A program made the position numbers and the translations under genes. Under the pieces are notes generated by a model, which had not been told where the DNA came from, made no database searches, and was given only the letters and a program-made list of their open reading frames with translations. From contig JAIUJO010000292.1 of NCBI GenBank assembly GCA_023846275.1, forward strand, positions 407,260 through 471,259: a DNA stretch of 64,000 nucleotides, read 5' to 3'. Below, one piece after another: positions 11,225-23,823 of this stretch. The stretch is from Vanilla planifolia. Taxonomy: Eukaryota > Streptophyta > Magnoliopsida > Asparagales > Orchidaceae. Position 1 is the first letter of the stretch, and every line of letters starts with the position of its first letter.

Positions 11225-12030
11225 CTACTCTATATATAATGATGCAAAAATTTCTCCAACTATATAATAATGCCACTCATAATTAATGAGTGTGCGAATT
11301 AATAAGATAGAATAGTAATTAACACTTAGTTTATCATAACAATACAACCCACCATCAATAGTGACATGATCATACATTTTGACATAGTTTCCAATATGAT
11401 TAACAATGTAATTTAACTCCTTTTTCTGAAGTTTAGTTGCTGCAATTGATATTCCCAAATATTCCAATTGAATAGCATGTTGATGTTTCATCTCCTGGCT
11501 AAATAATGCAAAGGATTTGTTAAGAATCATCAACTTAACTGAGTGATACCCATATTTCTCCATAATATCTTAGATGGTCCTTACTAGAGAACAATTTGTG
11601 CATGTATAAATCATGATGTCATACCATACAGATGGTGTGTAATCATACTAAAGGAAGGGTTAATCTTGATCCTAATCAGTGCAACAATTCAAGCTGGTAC
11701 TTAATAAACAATGAGAGATGCTAAAAAACATTAGCAAATAGATAGGGCGAGAGTGAACAACATTATTTAAGAGCCCTATTTGCTTCAATCCATTGCAAAC
11801 AAAAATCGATAACATAATTTAAAATCTTGATGCCTTGATATAATCCTCAATCGAATCATACCAAAGAGTAGGGAATCATGAATGCTTTATCTTATTTATC
11901 ACAAATTTCTTGTTTACCTTGTCATAAGCTTGGTTCATTTCTAACTTTATCTCTATCGAACCATATTTCAAAGTGGAATGGTGGAAATGGTTACCCACTT
12001 CTTGTGTCAAAAAGATATTATCAGATAAAG
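11225..12030 (-). pseudogene. LINE A reverse transcriptase core
   Basis: On the minus strand around 11960-11910 the frame reads Lys-Leu-Glu-Met-Asn-Gln-Ala-Tyr-Asp-Lys-Val-Asn, the first catalytic-aspartate motif of L1-type reverse transcriptase. Further on, around 11790-11730, comes a degraded Arg-Ala-Leu...Leu-Ser-Pro-Tyr-Leu-Phe, the family's 'RGLRQGDPLSP' segment. A 112-codon frame at 11563-11225 then contains Leu-Glu-Tyr-Leu-Gly-Ile, the segment following the catalytic Asp-Asp box in this family. The catalytic box is not readable and several stops and frameshifts lie between the motifs. Confidence 0.7.
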
Positions 12031-13049
12031 CACAACCTAGTGCAAAAGTAACTTGTTCCTTGGCAATGATATCATGAAGCTACCTTTAATCTAACCACAT
12101 AAATTTTTGTCACTATTTCATAAGTCGTATTTTATAGTCTAATGGGCTCGAATTACTTAATTTTGGATGCTCTTTGAATTCTAGGGAGGCGAATGAATAG
12201 TGTGCCATTCCAAAGTTTGGCCATAAAACTATCTTTAAAAAATTTTTTCATTGTTGTAATAAGTTCACTTTTGTGAGATTGCCATCCACACTATGGGATT
12301 TATTTCCTTTGATTGGCACTATTGAAATTCTGATCACATCATCACTAATCAGAGCCATGAGTGTGGTCACTTGCTCACTATTAATATTTCTCAAAGATTG
12401 GAAGGGTAAAGGAGGCTCATCCTACACATGGCTACATCACTTCTTGTTGAACAGTTGAATCAAAAAATATTTAATCTCAGTTGAGGAGGTCACAGGTTCC
12501 CCTATATCATGTTTAAGTTGGAGCATATGATTTTTCCTATATGTAGAAGTAGTCACCACAAGGAAACAATGCATGATCAAGTCCTTAAGGATGGCTTAGT
12601 TATGCTTGGCATGTTGCCACCATCATGCTTCTTCCAAAGCCATGGTAGTGTGATATGAAACAATACTTTGTGCCAAAAGATAATGTTCCAGCTCAGTTAA
12701 ATCCTTTGTATTTACCTTAAGTTGAAGCTATTGGATTATTAAGAATTTTAACATATTATATTATGCTCTATTTCTTTAGTGTTGTTAAAGCTTTGCTAAA
12801 TTTGTGCATAGATAGTCAATAGAGTTTCTTCTAATAATACTTCTTTAGGCTACATTCACTACCACAGTTCATTAGGATAAGAATAACTAGATATTTTTAA
12901 ATTGGATTCTTCTTTCAGTTTTGTCGAATAATGATTGTCTAAACTATACGAGTAATGGGTAGTGGTTCGTGCTGATGTTAGGAAGATGTGTAACAGTGGT
13001 ACTCAAAAGTGTGTATAGTCAATATTTAGGAAAATTTTAACCAATCTTT

Positions 13050-13640
13050 TATAAACGTTGACATTCCCCACCTTATTGTTGCATAAAGTAAACTAATTCC
13101 TAATAAAGTTAGATCCAAATCATGAATAAAGTTGTAGAACTCATAATGTGCCTAATTATTAATAAATATTTTTCCAACTTTTTTTGTTTGACTATGCATA
13201 TAAAGAATTGATGTGCCTTATAACAAGTAATAGCCTACCAAGCTTTGCAGTATCATTGATTTGGTCCCATGCTGATTGGTGGTCTTGTATTCTATTGATG
13301 CATACATAGCACAATACTACCAGATCTCACCTAGATAGTAACCATCTATAAGAAGTAATCCACATTCTTAAGCTTGACCCAATTCCTTCATGATATTATA
13401 ATGCTACCAGATAGCTTAGTCAAAGATCAAATTAAGTAGTTCCAATTTTTACCCAAAAGTCAATTTACCTCATGCTTATTAAAGGTCTCTACACGAATTT
13501 CAAATAGAGCAACAATGAAGAGCCTATTTCCTTTTACCAAACATTGCAAATACCCATAAGATTTTGCTACTTTAGTCACCTAGATATTCCACACTAGTAA
13601 TGAAATCATAGAAAAAACACATTTCCCTTGGGCACATATG
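13050..13640 (-). pseudogene. LINE A endonuclease remnant
   Basis: Similar in order and orientation to the LINE B endonuclease at 20690-21190: 'catgcttattaaaggtctc' near 13475 corresponds to 'catggctattagagttctc' in LINE B, and 'agatattccacactagt' near 13590 to the conserved Trp-Asn start. No catalytic motif survives here. Confidence 0.5.
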
Positions 13641-15949
13641 TTCCCACTATTACACTCCCTAAGCATGCCAAATCTTCATTTTTAGGCACAACAATTCCAC
13701 AACATCATGAAGAATTGAGTTGACAAGTGAAAGTAATCACCTAATTTAGATATCATAAGGTTTCCCAACCTAGGAGGTTGAAGTTTATTATCAATAAGCC
13801 TTTAACCTAGCTAACTATGTGCAAAATGTCAAATAAACACAACATATGAGCATCACATGCCATCAATAATCAAGTTATACATTGAAAACCATATGATGTA
13901 GTAGCTACCCATAGCAACAACCTAATAATGCTACATCTAGATCATCTTTATAATAAGATTAGATCAATATAGCATGTTGGAGAGCCTAATATGCCATTTT
14001 TTAAGAATGTACCTACAACTTTTGAATTACTTTTCTGTGCCCACAGTTACATTATTTTCATAGCTGCATCTATCCATGTATCTTATTACAAAGCATCCCA
14101 ATTCCACACCTAAAAGAGATGTTAAATGTTAGTGCCCAATCTTGTCACAACATTTTGAAAAGCACTTTACTTCCCACCTTGCATAAGAGTGAGTCCAAAA
14201 GAAAAGTGGTTGATCTAGACATTCCAAATTTTGGGTGTCCAATAATAGATGTTGTGATAACAAAGGCACATATGATTGAAATTGTACTACCTATAGTAGC
14301 TAAACAAATAAAGTAGTGTCTCCTCAATAATAGATTCAACATATCACAATGAGATCCTCCTAAACCAATCTCCTTTCATACCCTAAAGATCATACTTTAG
14401 CAGATAAGATTATTCTATTACCATTTTGCATGACTACCAAATGTTTGTAACGAAGCAATGAATCAAGGCCTTATTAATTATAATACTTGTGATAACATAC
14501 TCAATAGACTTAGATAACCAAGAGTCCAAGTTGAGGAAAGACCTCACTCCCTTATAAGCATTCTGACATAATTTAAAGTGTACAATATGAAGCTATTTCT
14601 CAGAGCTACTAAACCATCGCTTTTAGTTGGCTCTTGATGTAGTGGAATGAAGCAAAAAAAGTTTCTTTAAAGCATAATAAACATTTTAATGACTTATTTT
14701 TTGTGTCATGTAGGGCACGTTGGAGTTGTTATTATACCAAAAGTGATTATAATAATCAATATAATAGTAGTAAGCCGATTTTATCGACATATCCTGAGCA
14801 ACTATGATGAACACATATGTTAAAATCAAAAATAGCTTATAGTTCCTCAAACCTTCCTTCATCTAACATAGCCCAAAGAATAAAATTTCCACTTTATTAC
14901 TTGTTTAAAACCTACCAATATTAAAATGATAAACTAATTTGCAAAGTAGTTAACAAAAATAGGTAGCGCACAATGAATCTTGCCTCCTCACTTCTCATAG
15001 CTATAGACATATTTGTCCTTGTCTTGATCCTCAAACAGCAAAATAGCCCAAATATAAGTAGCCAAATATACTAGAATCTATAACATGTAAGCTTTATACA
15101 TTCAATGATACAATGCAAATACCCTCTTTTTCCTTATATATCCTAAGCACAATATCCTTTATACACATGAAGGTAAAACCGTATGCATTATAAAATCTAC
15201 TTTGAAAGAGATCTCAACAATAGCAAAACCATACGGTCATTTCTTGGATTTCATGGTGAGGTGAAGCCACTAACTAAATGCTCTGCTTAGTTTTATATGC
15301 ACTACCTTGAAACCACCATTTCTTTTTTTATTTTCCAAATTACCTACAAATTCCCCCTCGCTTTATTCATTTCTTCTCATTAGCTTAACAAAAATTATTC
15401 CATAGCACCTTCCCCCTTTTTCTAGACTTCAAGAGAGACCACTATAATGGATGGTCTAAACTTGAATAAGAAATCCACATGCTTCTCAAAAGTCTATGAT
15501 TAAGTATATGAGGAATCAATAGGACCTTCCTTCACTCCTTTGTTGCATCATGAACTATGTTTTTAATTAGTGAAATGTTAAGCATCCCTTTGATTTTTTT
15601 CTTTCATACCCATTTGTCCTCAAAAGTATTTCATTGTCTCTATATTTCTTAGTGTAGTCCCCTTCACATTACTTGCAACATATCTTTATATTTATATAGT
15701 TTCGCTCGATCTAATTTTTGTCTTTAATATTATAGCCCTCCTCTAGTGTGTTGCTATAATTAGTCTACTTTTCCTTGGTTGGATTACACCCAAGGTCAAA
15801 GTCCTTTTGTCTTCTCATCATGAGTCTCTATACTAACTTCAAAAATAATCAGCTTCATTTTTATCTTGATGAGGTCTTGTATTTAAAGGACAAGAACTCT
15901 GAATGGTTGTAGTAGTGATTATTAATTCACTATGTTTACATGATCTAGA

Positions 15950-16690
15950 AGCATGTCAAATCTCGCCACACATGAACCAAATAGTAGGTAATCCGTAATA
16001 CTCAAACCACTTAAAAGATTGAATCAAGGGTACATTAATACATATTCCCACTAAGTAGTTTTTAGAGGTCCATTCAAACACACACATGGCAAAAAATGGC
16101 CTTTGCATGTCTACCATCTAGCCATTGATCAAAATAGGATGCTCTATTGCTTTGGCAATGCATAATATATTTTCTATTTCTTAATACATAAGTGGAAGTG
16201 ATAACAATGAATTTAGAATGGAGCACACATAGTCATTGCAGTATTAGTTTTAAATTTAGGTGTTTAGGTGCCTAACCCTAATATAACAATAGCAACCTGC
16301 TATGATCGTCCCAACAACACATAATCTCTATTTGTAGCCAACTCATAGAGCAAATAAAAACATCTAGCCATCAACTCTAAGACTCAAAGTACTCTCAAAT
16401 GGCTTCACCTATGGTGTAGTATTCTAGTTGTCCATTCAAATGACAAATGACCACTATACACTCTATGCAATATGTCAAATTGATGGTAAAAAATTCATTG
16501 TTCACATGCATCATTAAATAAATTTATTTCACCATTATTTATGAATGAGGCATCCATTAATAATAGCATCATAACATCCAAATTGGTTTGTCTGTCTAAG
16601 TAGTTAGTCGGGGGACCTCCCATTAATGTCTTTAATAATATTCATTCTCCATATAGTAAGAACCTTTTCAAAGCTGACCCTAATTGGGCT
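15950..16690 (-). pseudogene. LINE A ORF1-like region
   Basis: This is the counterpart of 9780-10440. Shared landmarks are 'cataatctctatttgtag' near 16320, 'ctaagtagttagt' near 16595 and the text 'tggcaatgcataatatattt' near 16153. The zinc-knuckle region is near 15960. Frames are broken throughout. Confidence 0.55.
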
Positions 16691-17527
16691 AAGCTATCCA
16701 TGTTTTCCATACAGAAAATTGTATTGTAGGGCCACTACAACATTTCCACATGCAGCTTATTTTAACCGTAGAAATCACACACCTGAGCACCTTTGAGACA
16801 AAAAGAATTCTCTTACAAGTGGATTCATAATTCACTATGTTCATTCAAACAAACTTCAGTATTCAGTGAGTTTAGGTTTTCCTCCTCTCATCGTTGCCTA
16901 ATTCACTATGTAACTTGTGGTTAATGCACGATACAGCCCTACAAAAATCACCCTTATCATCCTCATACTTATCCTTAACGTAGTAAGCCTAATTTAACTA
17001 TGGTGCTTCCATTAATGGCCCTACATTCTTTCTTATAGTTCCTTAAATTCTACTACCAATGATTGATGTAGCTCAAATTGTAAGACAATCACAGAAATGA
17101 GAATGTTCATCCTGGTGCATTTTTGTACTCAGGCATCACTAATTGGCTTCTAAATATCAACACTGGCCATCTGTGATCAGCATAATTGCACCAAGCTTCC
17201 CTTTGCCTTTTTTGTAATCTTATAGGATATAGTTCGCATAATTGATAACCACACCTCCCTATGTAATTAGAGGATTATGAATTCTAGGACCATTGTAGAA
17301 TTCTTTGAAAATAGAAGAAAACACCATGATGCCCAAACTGACCTTCTAGTGAGCTATCATCATTTGTTAGAACCAAAGTTTGCCAAAGCTCCAGTTCCGT
17401 CAACTCGATCCACCATAGTTCTCTTCTTCCCGCACTGACCATTCCTTCCACCCATTCATATGTTACCATTTGCCAAATTCATATGTCTCAAACATCGCTG
17501 CCTTCCTTTGCAACACTCTTTGGTTTC

Positions 17528-18100
17528 TTTTATAAAAAGATGGTCGAAGCCTACAATATTCCCTCCTTACAATGGCTCATACATGAAATTAGAAAATAAA
17601 AGGACAACAATGATGTAGTTTAAGATGGGTATTCCCCAATCCCACATAAAATCATGCAAAATAGCATAATGCATAGCCCAATAGATAGTAGAATTTCTTT
17701 GATGCAATACATGGAATGTTTGAAGGATAGCATACCTTAAAAAATTGATATCACTTTTGTGGGTTCTCCTACATGAAATTGACTTAAGTAGTCAACTCGC
17801 ATTAGTAATAACTATTGTAGAGTCTGATTCGATCTTTGCTACATGAATATTAGGAAGTAGTGTTCTCAGGACCTCCATAGCATCAAGAAAAGCAATATTT
17901 TCCATGGTATATGTAGATCTTAAAATCCATACTTTGCAACGATAGTGATCAGCCAACCCAAGTCATCCTGATAACTATATGAATTCCATCATTATGATTG
18001 TCAAGCATAGCCATGTTGCATTTGAGCTTAGCCCCTTATTAGATGAGTCCAATAAAAGTTTACAAATAGCCCTTTAGGGCAACAAAAACTCTTACTAGAT
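17528..18100 (-). pseudogene. LINE B RNase H-like domain
   Basis: On the minus strand a Leu-Asp-x-Ser-x-Lys-Gly segment (near 18060) is followed by Glu-Asn-Ile-Ala-Phe-Leu-Asp-Ala-Met-Glu-Val and then Val-Ala-Lys-Ile-Glu-Ser-Asp-Ser (near 17840). These are placed like the Asp-Gly, Ala-Glu and Glu-x-Asp-Ser motifs of plant RNase H domains that remove RNA from RNA/DNA hybrids. The same sequence block occurs again at 39512-40110 inside the second 18S relic. Confidence 0.55.
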
Positions 18101-19149
18101 GGCATTAGAGAAGGGAACATGTAGTAATGGTAGCAATAGCAAAATGCATACTCACTTGAAGTACATCCAGACTATGCACCTTACTCGCATGTGCTTATAA
18201 ATGTTTATTTATCCAAAGACGATATGACATTAAAGCAACAAATTTAATTTCTTATGATGGACTTGCGACCATAATATTGACTACCATCTAATTTAGTGAC
18301 ACATTTAATGATTTAAAAACCATGCTTTTAGTCACTCCAATAATGAGCATGGTAATTATTCCCAAATGTAGTGCATCACATCCTCTTCCATTGTACAACC
18401 CCATGGACAGAGCACCAACATCTCAATGCCTCTTGCACACTTCTAGGAGTGAGTGGGAACTTCAATTTCCAAACATGCTCACCCTAGGTTGTTGCTTCAA
18501 TTTCCAAACCCATGTAGCATCGTCTACTATGAAACTATGCCTGATGTACTTGTTGCTATAAAAGAATTTTATTCTAACATCGTGTTATCACCTTAATTAA
18601 AATACAATACATCTCTATTAATTTATTTGTCTTATGAGAATGTATAATCCAAAATACCAAAGAACATGCAAATAGATTTTGTATCTTAACTTAGTTCCAT
18701 TATTCGTGCTGCTTAACACATGTTATAGCTTGAATTAGATGTTTCATGTCCCTATAGATATAGCTAGGTTTCAAAGATTTAAAAAGAAAGCCAAGTACAC
18801 TATTGAAAACGAATGAAACTTTCTTACCCATAATAATTTGCCAAACTATATTATCACTTGTTCAAGACACCGCACTACAAAGTAGCTCACATATATGTAA
18901 AGCCCCGCATTGCTTATAGAAATTGTTATTTTCTCATACAATACTTGGACTTCAACTCATGAACCCATAGGGACCAAATAAAGACCTAATCCTCCATCAT
19001 GAAGTACTCTTTTGAACTCAATCAACCCGGAATTTGAGGTCTTATTTTTTAAATTTGTGCTGCTTCAATTGAACCCTTGGTAAGAGTCTTGCATGTACTA
19101 GTTCATAATCTCCTAAATGGTCCATGCTATAGCACACATTGCAGGTGTG

Positions 19150-19970
19150 CAGATCGAAATGTAATAATCATAAATAAGTTGAATAATCATAGGTGAAGAA
19201 GTGCCAATCTTGATCTCACTGATGATAGTAAGATCCACTTGGTGCTTAATACACCAAATGGTATTTTCTTATATAATTGTGAACATGTATGGTGACAATG
19301 TTTACCATAGTCTAAGAGCCCTAGTAGCTTCAATCCACGAAAAGTGTACCTCATGCAACATAATCTCAAATCTTGGTATAGTGATATATGTCTCATTCCC
19401 TTCACACCAAATATTCAAAAATCATAGATGATTTAACATATTAACCACAAATTTCTAATTGATCTTATTATATGCGTACTCTATGTCCAACTTTAGTGCC
19501 ATGAGCCTCTCTTTCGAAGTAGATGAGTTCATATGGGTAGTCATCTCCTATGACATGTCAAGGAATAAAATAAAATTTTTTTCTCGCAACAACATAAAAA
19601 AAACCACCTTCAATCAAAATTAGCTAAAACTTTGCATATCTTATTAGAAAGACTAATGGCTCTAAACAATTTTGGCTTAAAAGAACCCTATGCTTTAGGA
19701 ATAAGAATAGCCAACATCTTTTTCCATCTTTTGGCCATACATCGATCATGAAAAACGTTTTCATAATTGTGACAGTAAGGACGTGAGTAACATACGATAT
19801 CCATGCACATACTCTATCGAGATGCCATCACTACTTGGGGATATTTTTTTTGGTAGAAATAGCAAAAAATTTAATCTTATCATTTAGCTTGCTTCCTATT
19901 AGTAGTTCTCAAAGGTTGGAAAGGTAGGGTAGGACTATATTGTTAAAAACTACACAACTTCTTACTAAAG
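19150..19970 (-). pseudogene. LINE B reverse transcriptase
   Basis: Minus-strand motifs in order: Leu-Ile-Pro-Lys-Ala...Phe-Lys-Pro-Lys...Arg-Ala-Ile-Ser-Leu-Ser-Asn (near 19720-19650), Met-Ala-Leu-Lys-Leu-Asp-Ile-Glu-Tyr-Ala-Tyr-Asn-Lys-Ile-Asn (19504-19460), Ile-Pro-Arg-Phe-Glu-Ile (near 19385-19370) and Arg-Ala-Leu-Arg-Leu...Leu-Ser-Pro-Tyr-Met-Phe (near 19330-19285). They match the conserved L1 segments LIPK, KLDxxKAYDKV and RGLRQGDPLSPYLF. At least one stop and one frame change lie inside the palm domain. Bases upstream of 19355 are outside the later tandem duplication. Confidence 0.75.
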
Positions 19971-20689
19971 AGCTACATGAGCATTTCTTTAATCTTAGTT
20001 GGGGAAGCCACTAATTCCTCAATATATTTTTTTATGTTTGTGTATATAATTTCTTCTATTTGTAGACGTAGCCACTGGCTAAAAGAAATGCATGTTTTGA
20101 TTCCCTAGGTTAGCACAACAGGGCTTGGCATTCTGTCACCACCAAGCTTCCTATAAAGTTTTAGTGTTGTGGTTGGAGACAATATGTTGTGCCAAAAGAT
20201 AATGTTGGACGCCTTACATTGAAGCTCCTTGACCTCCTAGTAAAACTAGTAAGGCTTGCTAAGATTATTTCCTAGTTTAGCTGCACTCCATTTTTCTTAA
20301 AGCTTATAGTGCTATGCTAAATTTAATAGACAATCTATCAATAAGGTTGTCCCAAATAGTTCTATTCCATGCTTCTTGCACAATATTGGATGAATGTTAA
20401 AATAATAACCATAAATTATGGAATTTAAATCTCCTTTTAATTCTATTTAAAACTAATTATTTCAATTGAATAACTATAGAACAATGATCCAAGAAAATAT
20501 AAGGAAGTTGTGTAATATAATACTTAGAAATGCCAGCATACCATCAATATTCATGAAATATTTATTTAATCTTTCAAATATGTTAGCATTGTCCAACATA
20601 TTATTACAACAAGTGAAAATATTCCAAGTACATCTAAAGTTAGAAAAGTCTTTATATCATGCATGTAATTGGAGATTTAATTTTGAGCT

Positions 20690-21190
20690 TAACCACTATA
20701 GATTTTGTTCCCCTTCTTATTCTACACAAGTAGTACATTGAAATCCCTTATAATAAATCATGCTTCACCAGGATTACAAATTTTGTAAATTTGTCCGAAG
20801 CTACCATGCATATCATATAATCTTTTGTTGCAAACAACACACATAACCACCAAGAATTGTTTCTATTAAATTTCACCTAGATAGAAACCAGTTGTGAGAA
20901 TGACTCATAATTTCAAGTTCCACTTAATACCTTCCAGTTATGGTCAGTGCCAGATCTTCTTTTCGGATAGCTTCACAAAACCTCTATATAATACAGTAAA
21001 AGGTTAGACAAGGTAATTCCAATTCTTGTCTAAATGCATATTCACGTCATGGCTATTAGAGTTCTCAAATTGGGTTTCTAACAATTCAAAAGCAGATACT
21101 CCGAGCTCCTTTGCAAAGAATTGTAAATGTAAATGAGAGTTTGCCACTTTAATCACTCAAATGTTCCAAGCAGCTAACATAGCCATATAT
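20690..21190 (-). pseudogene. LINE B AP-type endonuclease
   Basis: L1 endonuclease nicks the target DNA to prime reverse transcription. Minus strand from 21190: Ala-Trp-Asn-Ile start, then Glu-Leu-Gly-Val-Ser-Ala-Phe-Glu-Leu-Leu-Glu-Thr-Gln (the family's 'D..LLETK' segment carrying the catalytic Glu), Leu-Asp-Lys-Asn-Trp-Asn-Tyr, and much later Phe-Ile-Ile-Arg-Asp-Phe-Asn-Val-Leu-Leu (the 'GDFN' box, Gly replaced by Arg). Several stops interrupt it. Confidence 0.7.
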
Positions 21191-22188
21191 AATTAGTTGA
21201 AAAAATCTTACACATGGGCAAACTATGAATTTCAACATCACTCTTAACCATGTTAAACATGCCATTAGATGCACCACTCAAACACAACAACAATACACAC
21301 AGTAGTTAAATCCCAAGAAAAGGTAGAATCATTTGGTGTTTCTTATCATTCAATAATTTTTCCAACTATCTTTTGACATTCTCCAGTTTTAGACTTCCTC
21401 TTCTTCCTTAAAAAAAGAATACATAATCTAGGTAGATGAAGAAGCAATAGCCTCTATAATAGTTATGTTTGAGCATTTCTTAGGCCATCCAATGAAGTTC
21501 CCATAGCTAAGCAACACAACTTTGCTCCTAATTTACACTACTTAAGCAAACTACTCTAAATTAACTTCTTTGAAGAAAAGAAAATCTCTTAACACCTACA
21601 ATGCTATACCTTCCTGGACATGGTAAAATAGTATTGAGCATAAAAATAATTATAAAATTTGGCCTATAAGCCCTCCTCAAATTTGACAGCCGAGTTAATT
21701 AATAAGCATCATTTCTTATATTATCTCAAAGAATTTATGCAACAAAGATCTCGATGAATTGCACATGCTCTGTGTTTCCATTTAGATAACTTCATTTGAT
21801 GCACATGCTTGATAAACTTGCATTCTTATTAATCACCATATATTACAAAAACTTCATGTTGCATCCCCCATTTTCATAGATGCAAACATGTTGGAACCAG
21901 GCTTGTACCATATCCAACAAGATAATCACTAAACAGCTAGCCAAAGACTTCTAGTTTTTATGCCAAGTGAACTTCTTCTAATCCATAGGAATGTAGTAAA
22001 AAAAATTCTATAAAAATAACTTTGGAGAAAAGGTTGAGGATCCTGGCTAATATTTGCACTTAAGGAAAAATTCGAGATACCAATTAGGTTTGCTTTTTGA
22101 AGACGTCCTCCTCTTTATTAGTAAGAAAGTACACATTTTTAGGAAATGAAAGAAGCACTCACCCATATATATACACTTTATATATTTG

Positions 22189-22479
22189 CGAGGAGACACA
22201 TGAAAGGCGGCCAAAGATTCAAACTACGGTCGAAGCCAATTCCAAATATGGAAATTGGAGGATGAGACCATTCCCTTGCATTACGAGGTTATTGAGGTAG
22301 TATGGTCAGAACCTATAGAGCAATACCTATCCTTATCAAGCGTCAGCTCGATGGGTTTCCGGGACGGGATCCGGTCGGATTATTCACTTTAGGATCCAAT
22401 GCTTCGACCATCAAACACTTTTGGCATTGGCTTTATATGAGTGATTACAAGTATATCCAATTAAGGTGTATCTCTCGAG
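22189..22479. mobile_element. GC-rich 291-bp island inside the LINE linker, possible small insertion
   Basis: This block is visibly richer in G and C than its AT-rich surroundings and is absent from the homologous linker repeats at 541-1100 and 1232-1820, so it is an insertion relative to them. Its ends show an imperfect inverted similarity (left cgaggagacac, right complement cgagagatacac), and TTG flanks both sides. It may be a small terminal-inverted-repeat element, but the evidence is weak. Two short open frames over it (22097-22300 and 22302-22523) match nothing I recognise. The same island sits in the duplicated copy at 27796-28086. Confidence 0.35.
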
Positions 22480-23781
22480 TTGCATGCCATTGCTCTTACT
22501 TTGCCCCTAATATATTAAACTGATAACCACAAGCTTCTCTGATGCTTAGTAAATCTCTATTTGTTGGTTATCTACATCTTCACCTACAAATTGTATCTCC
22601 AAAAACTTTTTGCATATTATATCTACAAAATTTCTACATCCTCATAGTTGCCAATCAGAGTCCTTCCTCTATCGCAAGCACTGAAAAATTTTTCATTTCT
22701 GTTAATTATTGTATCTAAACCAAACTTAATGTTTTCACTCCTATAAGATCATCACCATGAAGGCAACCAAAATCCTCCAATTTTTATACCAAAACAGCTT
22801 CACACTATTAGCAATAATACAACAATGAGTGCACAAATAAGTATATGAATGCCTTGTCAACTCAAACAAAGCTTCATCCAAATCTATCAAGATCATCCCA
22901 TAGCAGGTAATTGAAAGCCTCCAATTTCTATGCTAATTGAGCTTCACATATAGTAATGATTAAAGAAATATGAATGCCTTCACTTCTCTTATTCACCCTA
23001 GCCAAAATGCCCTACATTAACCCCAAAATAAAACTTGAAACAATACCACATATAATTTCCTAGTACATCCAGTAGCACCATACTCATCTCCAACTCCACA
23101 AATGCTCTAGGAAATAAGAGACTGTTACACTTACAAAAAAAAACTTTTCATTGTAATATGACCTCTTTTTGATTTTTTTAATTTTATAACATACTTGAGA
23201 GAATCCCCTCCCTTTATTCCATTTTATATTCAATATCATCACTACATTAATTCCTAGGATAGCTATAGATTGTGTTGCATTAGTGGATAGACAAGATGTG
23301 TCCACAACATTGATCTGCTTTCCTAAAATCTACATCTTGATTGGTGCAAGGACTCAAGGGCCTTCGACCACCTCCATGTTACGTGAGAGACCCTTTTATT
23401 TATTTGTAATTATTTTATTTTCCCCTTGCATTTTTGTATCAATGCCCACATGGACAAGCCCTTACTATACCCTTCATGATTAGATCTAGATCTATCCTTA
23501 TGCATGGCTTGTGCCTCATCTTCCAGCTTGTAATGCTTACTAAACACCTTCCTACTCTTATATTTACTATTTACTTTACTCGTCTATTGTGTTGCTAAAA
23601 AAATTCTTCTCTTTTTAGGTTGCACAACCATCAAAGATTTCAAACCTTGTTATTTATCATCATCATCTTCCATCTCCCACAACATTGTAGTTATCCCCTT
23701 ATTCTCTTCTTGATATGATCTTATCTTAATAGGATAGGAACTCTTAGCTACATTGGTATTTTGGTTTCACTCATTAGTTGA

Positions 23782-23823
23782 ACATAGGTCAGATGCATGT
23801 CCCATTTTCCTAGAAATGAAGCA
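23782..23823 (-). pseudogene. CCHC zinc knuckle of LINE B ORF1
   Basis: Fourteen codons on the minus strand read Cys-Phe-Ile-Ser-Arg-Lys-Met-Gly-His-Ala-Ser-Asp-Leu-Cys. This is the C-x2-C-x4-H-x4-C nucleic-acid-binding knuckle with the second Cys replaced by Ser. It marks the C-terminal part of LINE ORF1. Confidence 0.7.

Larger units (their letters stand above)
10650..17150 (-). mobile_element. Decayed L1-type LINE A
   Basis: Minus-strand order: ORF1 remnant (16690-15950), linker (15950-13700, similar to that of LINE C and LINE D), endonuclease (about 13640-13050), reverse transcriptase (about 12450-11225). No RNase H piece was recognised downstream. It lies between LINE C and LINE B in the same orientation. 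Bases 10650-11200 and 16690-17150 hold no motif that I recognise and are included only by position. Ends are approximate. Confidence 0.6.

Noticed and set aside
17284-17469. 61-codon minus-strand frame with somewhat richer GC, considered as a decayed 18S flank of LINE B
   Set aside because: Only scattered short matches to 18S (for example 'gtctcaaacat' near 17486), far weaker than in the accepted rRNA relics.
22097-22523. Two adjacent open frames (67 and 73 codons), also at 27704-28130
   Set aside because: Conserved between copies only because of the recent duplication. No start context or known domain; they cover the GC-rich island.
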